Positions 1 through 6,292 of a stretch of 15,317 bases of DNA are shown in pieces. The notes beneath the pieces were generated by a model that saw only the letters and a program-made list of their open reading frames with translations, made no database searches and was not told the DNA's origin. The DNA is from CAYRIF01 sp964424205 (GTDB lineage Bacteria; Bacteroidota; Bacteroidia; Cytophagales; Cyclobacteriaceae). How positions within the stretch are numbered: the first letter of the stretch is position 1; the number at the start of each line of letters is the position of its first letter. Where the stretch lies: assembly GCA_964424205.1 (NCBI GenBank), contig CAYRIF010000060.1:1-15317 (forward strand). The letters run 5' to 3'. The translations under genes were made by a program, and so were the position numbers.

Positions 1-92
1 AGATTGATAATTACAAAATATATAACGGAAATGTAGGAGAGGTGACGAAGCATTTGATGGCGTTGTTTTTGGCTTTGGAGGAAAGACAGTAA
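1..92 (+). CDS. C-terminal fragment of a truncated gene (unidentified)
   Basis: The frame starting at base 3 is open from the window edge to a TAA at 90-92 and encodes about 29 residues ending in ALEERQ. The peptide has mixed charged and hydrophobic residues and reads like the amphipathic C-terminal helix of a cytosolic protein. The other two forward frames are closed within the first 40 bases. The start and most of the protein lie outside the window, so no family can be named. It runs in the same direction as the DinB-like gene, 62 nt further on. Confidence 0.5.
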   Translation, partial: IDNYKIYNGNVGEVTKHLMALFLALEERQ

Positions 93-154
93 ATGCGTAT
101 CTTTTTCTGGTAATGCTAACTTGGTTATATAATAAATGCAATGTATAAAATATT

Positions 155-625
155 ATGAAGAAGATATATAGAAAAGGAGCAATTGGAGCCTTAGCGGATG
201 AATATGAAAAGGCACTGGAGGAATTAAGGAATTTATTGAAGAATATATCGGATGAAAATTTTAAAGAGATAGCGGATAATAGTTTAGATGAGGATTTTCA
301 GTCTATAAGAAATATAGTTTTACACATCGTTGATTCAGGATATATTTATGCAAACCATATCAGGATGAGATTTGGAAGCGCAATCACCAAACAAGAAATT
401 AAAATTGCAACAGTTGAGCAAGCTTTTTATCAATTGGATAGGATGTTTCAATATACTTTGGAAACATTTGACGATAAGTGGATATTAACTGACCAAGAAC
501 TGTTGAATACAATAATTAAGACCTCTTGGACTACTTACGATTTAGAAGCAATTATTGAGCATGCTATTGTTCATGTGTTACGACATAGAAGGCAAATAGA
601 AAAAAGGATAACTGGTAAAAATTAG
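155..625 (+). CDS. DinB-like four-helix-bundle protein
   Basis: A 156-aa protein of the usual DinB/YfiT-fold length and helical character. Members of this fold bind a divalent metal through three histidines and include thiol-dependent transferases of the bacillithiol/mycothiol type, though most are uncharacterised. The His pattern is visible: H57 in the second helix (VLHIVDSGYIYANHI) and H136, H140 and H144 in the last helix (EHAIVHVLRHRRQIE). The N-terminal stretch around residues 10-35 is a charged amphipathic helix. No signal peptide or membrane segment is seen. Its stop is 5 nt from the next start, so the two genes are probably co-transcribed. The family call is fairly secure; the reaction is unknown. 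Confidence 0.75.
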   Translation: MKKIYRKGAIGALADEYEKALEELRNLLKNISDENFKEIADNSLDEDFQSIRNIVLHIVDSGYIYANHIRMRFGSAITKQEIKIATVEQAFYQLDRMFQYTLETFDDKWILTDQELLNTIIKTSWTTYDLEAIIEHAIVHVLRHRRQIEKRITGKN

Positions 626-630
626 TTGTA

Positions 631-1107
631 ATGAAAACCGCAACAGTCAGAGAACTCAAACTAGAATTAAAAGAGCAGTCTAAGGAAGACTTGCTGGAGC
701 TCTGTCTGAGTTTATCAAAATTCAAAAAGGAAAACAAGGAATTGCTAACTTATCTTTTGTTCGAAGCATCTGATGAGAATAACTTTATAGCACAGGTAAA
801 AGAGGAGGTCGATGAGCAATTTGATCTAATCAATACTTCAAGCTATTTTTATATCAAAAAAAGTGTTAGGAAGATTTTGCGGGGAATCAAAAAGTATATG
901 CGATATTCTAAAAAGAAAGAAACGGAAATTGAATTGCTGCTGTTTTTCTGTGATAAATTAAAAAATATAAAACCATCAATGACTAATAACGTGAGCCTTC
1001 AAAACATCTTTGACAGGCAGGTGGTGATGATTGAAAAGGCAATCGGCATGTTGCATGAAGATTTGCAATATGACTACAACTTGGAGCTTAAGGAGATACA
1101 AGAATAA
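631..1107 (+). CDS. Conserved hypothetical protein, helical, charged
   Basis: A 158-aa soluble protein rich in Lys, Glu and Leu that I do not recognise as a named family. The N-terminus (MKTATVRELKLELKEQS) followed by a Leu-rich segment with ENKELLTYLLFEA resembles a type of short Bacteroidota hypothetical protein, a resemblance recalled and not checked. Residues 75-100 are strongly basic (KKSVRKILRGIKKYMRYSKKK), which could indicate binding to nucleic acid or an acidic partner. It contains neither a transmembrane segment nor a recognisable catalytic motif. It starts 5 nt after the DinB-like gene, so the two likely form an operon, and a hairpin 70 nt downstream may end the transcript. The coding call is good; the function is unknown. 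Confidence 0.7.
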   Translation: MKTATVRELKLELKEQSKEDLLELCLSLSKFKKENKELLTYLLFEASDENNFIAQVKEEVDEQFDLINTSSYFYIKKSVRKILRGIKKYMRYSKKKETEIELLLFFCDKLKNIKPSMTNNVSLQNIFDRQVVMIEKAIGMLHEDLQYDYNLELKEIQE

Positions 1108-1163
1108 TGAGCATAGAAATAGGTGTGAATCTGCAATGGTTTTTGATAACAGTTATTGTGTAA
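1107..1163 (+). CDS. Possible 18-aa hydrophobic peptide overlapping the upstream stop
   Basis: The last A of the preceding TAA stop is the first base of an ATG (TAATG), opening an 18-codon frame that ends at TAA 1161-1163. The peptide starts MSIEIG and ends in a hydrophobic stretch WFLITVIV, which could just span or sit in a membrane. Overlapping stop and start codons often mean translational coupling. A frame this short also arises easily by chance, and its end overlaps a small inverted repeat (GTTATT / AATAAC, 1152-1168). Low confidence. Confidence 0.2.
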   Translation: MSIEIGVNLQWFLITVIV

Positions 1164-1176
1164 ATAACGCACCAAT

Positions 1177-1195
1177 CCCCTGACCTGTTCAGGGG
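1177..1195 (+). terminator. 7-5-7 hairpin with CCTGT loop, end of the DinB operon
   Basis: A perfect stem CCCCTGA / TCAGGGG (7 bp) encloses the loop CCTGT, 70 nt after the last operon stop. Pairing stops exactly at 7 bp (T/T next). There is no T tract, so it is not a classic intrinsic terminator; it could halt transcription in another way or protect the 3' end of the mRNA. Two more hairpins of identical geometry and loop occur at 3721-3739 and 6108-6126. Confidence 0.5.
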
Positions 1196-1322
1196 TCTCA
1201 ATTATTGGGATACCGTAATAAATGCGGTAATGGAGTCGTTTTCTACTTTAGGGAGGATTAGCTAATATTTTTTGATTTTTAGGAATAGTCCTTGAGGGTG
1301 AATATTTTGTTAGAACTGAGTT

Positions 1323-2360
1323 TTATAAATTTTCCCAAGCCACTTCAGGGTTTATTAGTCCAATTCCCGGTATCTCATTATTTATCAGTTTTCCATTGAT
1401 GGTTTCAATGCCGGTATAAGGATTGTTTGTCAGTCCGAGGTTGCCATCCAAATCAACCCAATCAGCCAGAGAAGTAAGATGAAAAGCAGCAGAAATAGCA
1501 CAGGAGGTTTCGGACATGCAACCAATCATTATTTTTAAGCCTTTCTTTTTGGCTAGTTTAGCCATCTTTAATCCTTCATGTAACCCTGTAGATTTCACTA
1601 ATTTAATATTGATACCATGGTAAAAATTGTCAGCGTTTTCTACATCTTGTAAGCGTTGAATGCCTTCATCACCGACAATGGGTAGCGGACTTTTCGATTT
1701 CAACCACGCCATCTCTTCTTCCATGGCAACAGGCATGGGCTGCTCTATGAAAACTACATTTTTCGTTCTGAGCCAATCAATATTTTCGAGTGCTTGCGAC
1801 TTGTCTTTCCAGCCTTGGTTGGCATCTACATAAAGCGGCTGATTGGAGACCTCCCTGATGGCATTTACAATTTCACGGTCATTCTCTGATCCTAACTTCA
1901 CTTTTAAAAACTGAAAATCTTTGGCTTCTAGCGTGCGTTCTTTAATGATGTCAAGGCTATCGATGCCGATGGTTTGTGAGGTGTTCGCGCTTTCTGCGCT
2001 GGGCAACTCAAGTAATTGATAACAAGGTTTACCCGCAACCTTTCCTGCTATGTCATGCAGGGCAATATCTATCGAAGCTTTGACAGCTGTGTTTCCCTCT
2101 GCAATACCATCCACATAGCGCATCATCTCCTCAATATCAAATGGATCTTTGAACTGTGAAAGGTCTACTTTGGATAAAAAACTGATGGCTGACGCTTGTG
2201 TTTCACCATAAAGGGGTGGCATCGATGCTTCCCCATAACCTGTAATATCCTCAAACTGTATCTTGGTCAAAAGGAGCGGCGTGGAACTACGTGCTCCCCT
2301 TGATATTCGGAACACATGTTTCATGTTTAGAGTATAGGGGTGATGGCTTATTTTGAACAT
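1323..2360 (-). CDS. Dipeptide epimerase (L-Ala-D/L-Glu epimerase, enolase superfamily)
   Basis: A 345-aa enolase-superfamily protein with the muconate-lactonizing-enzyme-like arrangement. It would epimerise L-Ala-D-Glu or related dipeptides, typically in recycling of murein peptides. The N-terminal capping domain covers about residues 1-120. The barrel carries the acid-base lysines in FLKVKLG (K153, K155), metal ligands D179 (VDANQGW), E206 (FIEQPMP) and D231 (VGDEG), and the opposite lysine K253 in NIKLVK. The D303-L-D305 pair (WVDLDG) matches the DxD motif that, in known dipeptide epimerases, holds the substrate amino group, which favours this activity over muconate cycloisomerase or o-succinylbenzoate synthase. 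Dipeptide preference cannot be read from the sequence. The nearest minus-strand neighbour is the Sir2 gene 308 nt upstream. Confidence 0.88.
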   Translation of the reverse strand: MFKISHHPYTLNMKHVFRISRGARSSTPLLLTKIQFEDITGYGEASMPPLYGETQASAISFLSKVDLSQFKDPFDIEEMMRYVDGIAEGNTAVKASIDIALHDIAGKVAGKPCYQLLELPSAESANTSQTIGIDSLDIIKERTLEAKDFQFLKVKLGSENDREIVNAIREVSNQPLYVDANQGWKDKSQALENIDWLRTKNVVFIEQPMPVAMEEEMAWLKSKSPLPIVGDEGIQRLQDVENADNFYHGINIKLVKSTGLHEGLKMAKLAKKKGLKIMIGCMSETSCAISAAFHLTSLADWVDLDGNLGLTNNPYTGIETINGKLINNEIPGIGLINPEVAWENL

Positions 2361-2668
2361 TGTATATTAAATAATATAGTTTGTAAATCTTATGGGCAAA
2401 TATATGGATTTAAGAATTTATGTTGCCACACTTCTGGCAATTATAGCCTTGGTTTGCTGTATTATTTAAGTATCCAAATAAAAAATATACTGTCAGATGA
2501 TGGGGATTTTTTTAAGCGTTGCATTGAGCTAATTTACAATATTTGATTAATGCTTACGTATGTTTTACTGTTATGTCACCTCGACTTTTCCGAAGAGGTC
2601 TAAGGCATACGAATCTCGTAGCAAATCTGCGGAAGGATAGAGATGTGTTTTATACTTCATTTGGAATG
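2361..2668. other. Intergenic stretch between the epimerase and sir2 genes
   Basis: This 308-nt stretch has no convincing gene. A plus-strand frame at 2340-2546 overlaps the start of the epimerase, is rich in Cys and aromatic residues and has no visible motif, so I do not call it. The part nearest the epimerase is very AT-rich and should hold its promoter, but I see no full TAnnTTTG element. The part nearest sir2 (2576-2636) is a block of nested inverted repeats, annotated separately. Confidence 0.6.
2576..2636. repeat. Block of nested inverted repeats, possible dispersed intergenic element
   Basis: Three inverted repeats sit within 61 nt: ACCTC (2578-2582) with GAGGT (2595-2599); TACGA (2608-2612) with TCGTA (2616-2620) around a 3-nt loop; and TTCCG (2588-2592) with CGGAA (2630-2634) enclosing the second one. 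The block follows the end of the minus-strand sir2 gene. On the minus strand one frame reads through it as LLRDSYALDLFGKVEVT and a stop, a string I associate, from memory only, with spurious peptides translated from intergenic repeats in Bacteroidota. It could be a dispersed element or the 3' end structure of the sir2 transcript. Confidence 0.35.
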
Positions 2669-3358
2669 TCATTTCCTTAATGCCAGCACCACCTTCGCCA
2701 AACCAATACTCCCAATATCTTCAAACAGAAATAAATTATCACTTGGATTTATGTTTGGCATGTTAGGGTCAATAATATACTTTGGTACTGCATCGCCCAC
2801 ATAGGAGAGGAGTCCTGCCGCCGGGTACACCTGTAGTGAGGTGCCCACGACAATAAATATATCTGCCTGCATGGTAATTTGCACTGCGGTGTCCATCATC
2901 GGTACCATCTCGCCAAACCATACAATATGTGGCCTGAGCTGGGCACCTTTCTCGCAGGTGTCACCAAGGTTTAATTCCCAACCTTCCATGTCATATACCA
3001 GTGATGGGTCTAGCGTACTGCGAGATTTGAATAGCTCGCCATGCAGGTGCAATACCTTGGTGGAGCCGGCTCTTTCGTGTAGGTTGTCCACATTTTGAGT
3101 GATAATGGTCACGTCATAGTGCGCTTCCAAAGCGGCAAGAATTTGATGTCCTTTGTTGGGCATAACTTCTAATGCATTTTTTCTGCGTTGGTTATAAAAA
3201 TCCAAAACCAAGGCTTTATTTTTCTGCCATCCTTCTGGTGTGGCTACGTCCATTACATCATGCCCTTCCCACAGTCCGTTGGCATCTCGAAAAGTCGGGA
3301 TGCCGCTTTCTGCGCTAATCCCTGCACCTGATAATATGACGAGTTTCTTCTTTGGCAT
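2669..3358 (-). CDS. Sir2-family NAD-dependent protein deacylase (CobB/SIRT5-like), zinc cysteines lost
   Basis: A 229-aa sirtuin that would remove acyl groups from lysine using NAD+, giving nicotinamide and O-acyl-ADP-ribose, in the cytosol. NAD-binding motifs are clear: GAGISAESGIPTFRD (residues 11-25), TQNVDNLH (87-94), GTS (172-174) and the catalytic His H106 in HLHG. FYNQRR contains Y55 and R58 in the Y-x-x-R spacing that marks class III sirtuins, which prefer succinyl or malonyl lysine. RPHIVWFGE (142-150) is also typical of that class. The usual zinc module of two CxxC pairs is absent: after HLHG there is no Cys in KSRST, and only C135 (GDTCEKG) remains. The fold may be held by other contacts, as all other motifs are intact. 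The start follows the family. Confidence 0.92.
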   Translation of the reverse strand: MPKKKLVILSGAGISAESGIPTFRDANGLWEGHDVMDVATPEGWQKNKALVLDFYNQRRKNALEVMPNKGHQILAALEAHYDVTIITQNVDNLHERAGSTKVLHLHGELFKSRSTLDPSLVYDMEGWELNLGDTCEKGAQLRPHIVWFGEMVPMMDTAVQITMQADIFIVVGTSLQVYPAAGLLSYVGDAVPKYIIDPNMPNINPSDNLFLFEDIGSIGLAKVVLALRK

Positions 3359-3507
3359 TTCGTTATAAAGTTAATGCTATTTTCGGATATAAACACGTGG
3401 TAGAAAGTTTGTCTGTAATTTTTCGATTTGTCATATCAAAAGCGCGTGCTAAATAAGAAACACATACCCGTGATATATTACTGTTTTAAAATGAAATGGG
3501 ATATGTC

Positions 3508-3600
3508 CTACTCTCCTGCGACTTTCACAGCTTTTCCTACCTGTTTGGGATATACTCCAGTAGGCTCTTCTTCCACGTCATTAAGGTAAGGATATAAATT
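3508..3600 (-). pseudogene. Possible decayed end of an unidentified gene
   Basis: On the minus strand this frame encodes NLYPYLNDVEEEP followed by TGVYPKQVGKAVKVAGE and a TAG stop. The residue mix is that of a real soluble protein, unlike the AT-rich flanks, but no start codon other than an internal GTG exists. Immediately upstream (to about 3640), a different minus-strand frame reads VYKNAKQGEYRIY, which would continue into this frame after a single-base shift near 3595-3600. This is consistent with a truncated, frameshifted remnant of a C-terminus. A plus-strand frame (3491-3589, 32 aa) over the same bases looks like its shadow. The protein is not identified, and chance remains possible. 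Confidence 0.35.
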
Positions 3601-3720
3601 CTATACTCTCCTTGTTTGGCGTTCTTATAAACCAAAATTTATATGATTTAAAAATAAATACATATTGAGAAGGAACAAAAAAGACCTTAACTTAATGAGA
3701 CTGAATGCTACCTATGGGGG

Positions 3721-3739
3721 TGCCGCAACAGGTGCGGCA
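3721..3739 (-). terminator. 7-5-7 hairpin with CCTGT loop, end of the TetR gene
   Basis: Read on the minus strand, TGCCGCA and TGCGGCA pair over 7 bp around the loop CCTGT, 20 nt after the TetR stop. The flanking G/G pair does not extend the stem. No T tract follows. Same geometry and loop as the hairpins at 1177-1195 and 6108-6126, with different arms. Confidence 0.5.
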
Positions 3740-3759
3740 GGGAGTAATTTAATAATAAA

Positions 3760-4380
3760 TCAGCTCGAAACAATGGCGTGATATTCCTTCACTCCTTTGG
3801 CTGTGAGGTACGGATAAATAGCCTGTGTAGTGATGGTATAATATTCAGACATTGTTGTTTTGCTGATTGTTGTATGTGTAATTTCAGCGGCAGAAATCCA
3901 AAAATCTCCTAAAATTTGGAATCGTTGGTACAAAAAAAGATATTCGTTTTGTAATTTTTCTTTGCGTATAATACCATGTGCTACCATGATGTTAATCAAA
4001 CTACCAAACTGCTCTTGCCGTAGTTTGGTGAGTTTTTGATAGTGCTTTTTAATGACCCTGTTCTCTCGCATGATTTGTGCAAAATCAAGCAGAATAAATC
4101 GATATTCATACGAGTTTTTCATGACCTCAGCGGATATGTCAAACATTAATTGTAGCCCTACAGACGGTTGATGATGTGCAATCATGCTTTTATCCATCAA
4201 TGCAACTAACTGAAAATACAGTGCCTCAATAATATGATGTCTCTTTTTGAAATGATAGTTCAGATTACCTTGGCTGATTCCCATCTCTTTGGCAATGGTT
4301 CTGAGCGTCACGTTTGATAGCCCACGAGCATTAAATAGCGTCAAGGCGGTGTCTAATATCTTCTCAGGCGTTTTTTTCAC
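3760..4380 (-). CDS. TetR/AcrR-family transcriptional regulator
   Basis: A 206-aa regulator of normal TetR length. The N-terminal helix-turn-helix is clear: ILDTALTLFNARGLSNVTLRTIAKEMG leads into ISQGNLNYHFKKR at about residues 8-46. The remaining helical domain (50-200), which would bind a small ligand, diverges as usual in this family, so the effector cannot be named. It is divergent from the DUF2867-like / FAD monooxygenase operon with only 79 nt between start codons, the classic arrangement of a repressor and its target. A perfect TATCTTTG promoter element lies 4 nt before its ATG, so its mRNA has almost no leader, and its operators probably lie in the same short gap. The family call is secure. 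Confidence 0.92.
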   Translation of the reverse strand: MKKTPEKILDTALTLFNARGLSNVTLRTIAKEMGISQGNLNYHFKKRHHIIEALYFQLVALMDKSMIAHHQPSVGLQLMFDISAEVMKNSYEYRFILLDFAQIMRENRVIKKHYQKLTKLRQEQFGSLINIMVAHGIIRKEKLQNEYLFLYQRFQILGDFWISAAEITHTTISKTTMSEYYTITTQAIYPYLTAKGVKEYHAIVSS

Positions 4381-4384
4381 GTTA

Positions 4385-4392
4385 CAAAGATA
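4385..4392 (-). promoter_or_regulatory. -7 promoter element of the TetR gene
   Basis: On the minus strand this is TATCTTTG, a perfect match to the Bacteroidota TAnnTTTG element. It ends 4 nt before the TetR start codon, implying a near-leaderless transcript. I see no good TTTG at the -33 distance; the upstream sequence there is part of the 20-bp repeat that also serves the divergent promoter. Confidence 0.6.
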
Positions 4393-4399
4393 AAAAAAA

Positions 4400-4447
4400 T
4401 AGTAAACTTGACCTAATTAAATTTATTTAGTAACTTTGACCTAAATA
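4400..4447. promoter_or_regulatory. Two near-identical 20-bp boxes, likely TetR operators
   Basis: TAGTAAACTTGACCTAATTA (4400-4419) and TAGTAACTTTGACCTAAATA (4428-4447) are direct repeats identical at 17 of 20 positions, with starts 28 bp apart. The first covers the -33 and the second the -7 element of the promoter for the operon at 4460. Each box is weakly symmetrical (TAG at one end, CTA near the other). Their placement suits two repressor dimers shutting the promoter. This is an inference from position and repetition. Confidence 0.6.
4407..4438 (+). promoter_or_regulatory. Promoter of the DUF2867-like / FAD monooxygenase operon
   Basis: CTTG (4407-4410) is followed after 20 nt by TAACTTTG (4431-4438), a very good Bacteroidota-type promoter. 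It ends 21 nt before the ATG at 4460. Both elements lie inside the two direct repeats. Confidence 0.7.
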
Positions 4448-4459
4448 TTTAATATACTT

Positions 4460-4963
4460 ATGATGACTTCTGTTTTAACTACAAAAATTCCTACTGAGAG
4501 TATTTATAAGAAACACATCTCAAAAATTGATTTTCATGACACCTTCAGTGTATCCCTTGCTACTGCTGATATGCCTATTGAGGAGATTTTCTTGTCAGTG
4601 TTTTCTCACACACCAGCGTGGATAGAAAATTTGCTCAAGCTCAGGAATGCAATAGTTAGCGTATTCGGTTTAAAGACGGATGGAGAAAATCAGCAAACTA
4701 CCTTAGAAAATGTACGAATAGGAGAGGAGATAGGATTATTTAAGATTTATGACATCACAGATAATGAGATTATTGCGGGGGAGGACGACAAGCATCTCAA
4801 TTTTCGAGTGTCTGTATTGAAGAAGAAGAATAAGGTGTTTACAAGTACATTTGTACAGTATAATAATTTATTTGGTAGAATCTATATGACCATCGTTATG
4901 CCTTTTCATAAGTTGATTGTGAAAGCCATGTTGAAAAATGCGATAAAGAATAAGAGGATATGA
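4460..4963 (+). CDS. DUF2867-like protein
   Basis: A 167-aa protein resembling DUF2867, a domain with a START/polyketide-cyclase-like look sometimes fused to NAD(P)-binding proteins. Visible family-like features are DTFSVSLATADMPIEEIF in the N-terminal part, W-x(5)-LRNAIVSVFGLK at about residues 54-72, a central IGLFKIYDITDNEII strand pair, and a C-terminal amphipathic helix (MPFHKLIVKAMLKNAIKN). No catalytic residues can be named. Two consecutive ATG codons (4460, 4463) could both serve. Its TGA overlaps the next start (ATGA at 4960-4963), so the two products are probably made together and may work in one pathway. The family call is moderately sure. Confidence 0.7.
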   Translation: MMTSVLTTKIPTESIYKKHISKIDFHDTFSVSLATADMPIEEIFLSVFSHTPAWIENLLKLRNAIVSVFGLKTDGENQQTTLENVRIGEEIGLFKIYDITDNEIIAGEDDKHLNFRVSVLKKKNKVFTSTFVQYNNLFGRIYMTIVMPFHKLIVKAMLKNAIKNKRI

Positions 4964-6096
4964 AAATTACAATAATAGGAGCAGGAATTGGAGGCCTGAC
5001 CACTGCTATTGCTCTCAAACAAAAGGGTCATACGGTAGAAATATTTGAAACGTCCCGGGAATTTACAAAAGCGGGGTCGGGAATTAACCTCGCCATCAAT
5101 GCTATGCAAATTTATAAGCGCTTGGGCATCTATAATGATATTGTAAATGCAGGAAGCTATTCTAATGCAATGGTTGTGGCGGATAGTGCGTTGAAAGAAA
5201 TTTCTAGAATAGATTTAAAAATAGCGGAACATACATATGGTGTAAAAACGGTTGCTATACATAGGGCAACATTACATAAAACTTTACTTGCACATCTGAA
5301 AGGCACCCCAATTCATCTCAACAAAAAGTTAAAATCGCTTACCCAACTAAACAACAGCGTGGATTTGCTATTTGATGATGGTACTAGGCACTCAGCAGCG
5401 ATAGTCATTGGCGCAGATGGTATTCATTCAGCGGTGCGAAAGTCAATTTTTCCTGAGAGCACTGTGCGTATCGCCAAACAGGTGTGTTGGAGAGGGATTA
5501 CCAAGGTTCGAATTCCTGATAAGTATCAAACAGAACTGAACGAACTATGGGGGAGGGGAAAGCGCTTTGGGTTTGTACAAATCTCAAAGGACGAAGTGTA
5601 CTGGTATGCCTTGGCAAATTATAAACAGGACTACAAGACAGAATATGAAGCGGTAGCATTGGAAAAAATGTTTGAGGATTTTAATCCGATGATTGGGAAG
5701 ATTATTGCAGCAACGGATAGGAGTAACATCATTACTAACGAAATGATGGATTTGAAACCCATCAAGATGTGGCACTATAAAAATGTATGCTTAGTAGGAG
5801 ATGCAGCGCATGCTACCACCCCAAATATGGGGCAAGGAGCATGTCAGGCAATTGAAAGCGCCTATGTTTTGGCAGCATGTCTATCGACCGGAGATGCGTT
5901 AGAAACGGCATTTAGTAATTTTGAGCATTTAAGAAAAAAGAAGGCGGTTGCAGTAGTGAAGAATAGTTGGCGGGTTGGCAAGATATCGCAATTGGAAAGT
6001 AGATTGCTCATTAAAGTACGCAACAGTGCTATGAAAATGATGCCAAAAAAACGATTGCAAAAGCAATCTACTTCAATTTTTGAATTGAATTACTAA
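4960..6096 (+). CDS. FAD-dependent monooxygenase (aromatic hydroxylase type)
   Basis: A 378-aa flavoprotein monooxygenase of the group with salicylate hydroxylase, TetX and zeaxanthin epoxidase. It would use NAD(P)H and O2 to hydroxylate or epoxidise an organic substrate. The N-terminal dinucleotide-binding fold shows GAGIGG (residues 7-12) and an acidic residue E30 ending the second strand. The DG motif is GADGIHSAVR (151-160), and the second FAD motif is LVGDAAHATTPNMGQGACQAIE (278-299). R102 (IHRATLH) is at the position usually contacting FAD. There is no membrane segment. It overlaps the upstream gene by 4 nt and is probably repressed by the divergent TetR. The substrate is unknown; an antibiotic or self-made metabolite is possible. 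Confidence 0.9.
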   Translation: MKITIIGAGIGGLTTAIALKQKGHTVEIFETSREFTKAGSGINLAINAMQIYKRLGIYNDIVNAGSYSNAMVVADSALKEISRIDLKIAEHTYGVKTVAIHRATLHKTLLAHLKGTPIHLNKKLKSLTQLNNSVDLLFDDGTRHSAAIVIGADGIHSAVRKSIFPESTVRIAKQVCWRGITKVRIPDKYQTELNELWGRGKRFGFVQISKDEVYWYALANYKQDYKTEYEAVALEKMFEDFNPMIGKIIAATDRSNIITNEMMDLKPIKMWHYKNVCLVGDAAHATTPNMGQGACQAIESAYVLAACLSTGDALETAFSNFEHLRKKKAVAVVKNSWRVGKISQLESRLLIKVRNSAMKMMPKKRLQKQSTSIFELNY

Positions 6097-6107
6097 TGTT
6101 TTCTTAT

Positions 6108-6126
6108 TCTCGCACCTGTTGCGAGA
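6108..6126 (+). terminator. 7-5-7 hairpin with CCTGT loop, end of the monooxygenase operon
   Basis: TCTCGCA (6108-6114) and TGCGAGA (6120-6126) form a perfect 7-bp stem around the loop CCTGT, 11 nt after the monooxygenase stop. The next pair is T/T, so the stem ends at 7 bp. No T tract. Third member of the set at 1177-1195 and 3721-3739. Confidence 0.5.
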
Positions 6127-6189
6127 TTCCTTAGAGGTAAATCGTAGGGATGGCTATGCTTGAATTTTATGCATCACCTGAACAAGCAC

Positions 6190-6272
6190 CCCAAATTTGG
6201 GCTATTTATTTTTTGCTCGATTGTACTGTTAAGCAGTATATTTTGCTGTTTTTCCTTGGTATTTTAAAATAC
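6190..6272. repeat. Three palindromes between convergent genes
   Basis: Between the convergent monooxygenase and trmB genes lie CCCAAATTTGGG (6190-6201), TACTG-TTAAG-CAGTA (6224-6238) and GTATTTTAAAATAC (6259-6272). The last is a perfect 14-bp palindrome 21 nt after the trmB stop. None has a T tract on the needed strand. They may serve as weak two-way transcript ends; AT-rich chance symmetry is also possible. Confidence 0.3.
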
Positions 6273-6292
6273 GGTGAGTAATTGGGAGTTAA

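Larger units (their letters stand above)
3359..3759. other. 400-nt intergenic stretch
   Basis: No intact gene is supported here. The left part should contain the promoter of the minus-strand sir2 gene; the closest -7 match is TAACTTTA about 10 nt before its start, one base off the consensus. The middle (3508-3640) contains a possible decayed coding fragment on the minus strand. The right end contains a 7-5-7 hairpin after the TetR gene. Confidence 0.6.

Noticed and set aside
2340..2546. 68-aa plus-strand open frame between the epimerase and sir2 genes
   Set aside because: It overlaps the epimerase start on the opposite strand, has an unusual Cys/Tyr-rich composition, no motif and no promoter; it looks like an AT-rich chance frame.
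3533..3550. A fourth ACCTGTT core (3539-3545) as a member of the CCTGT hairpin set
   Set aside because: Its flanks pair only with a mismatch and a wobble, and it lies within the possible coding remnant, so it fails the 7-5-7 rule. A further ACCTGTT near 14267 is inside the gapdh coding sequence and does not pair either.
3491..3589. 32-aa plus-strand frame starting MKWDMSYSP
   Set aside because: It lies opposite the more protein-like minus-strand fragment at 3508-3600, and its Ser/Thr/Pro-rich composition is typical of an antisense shadow.
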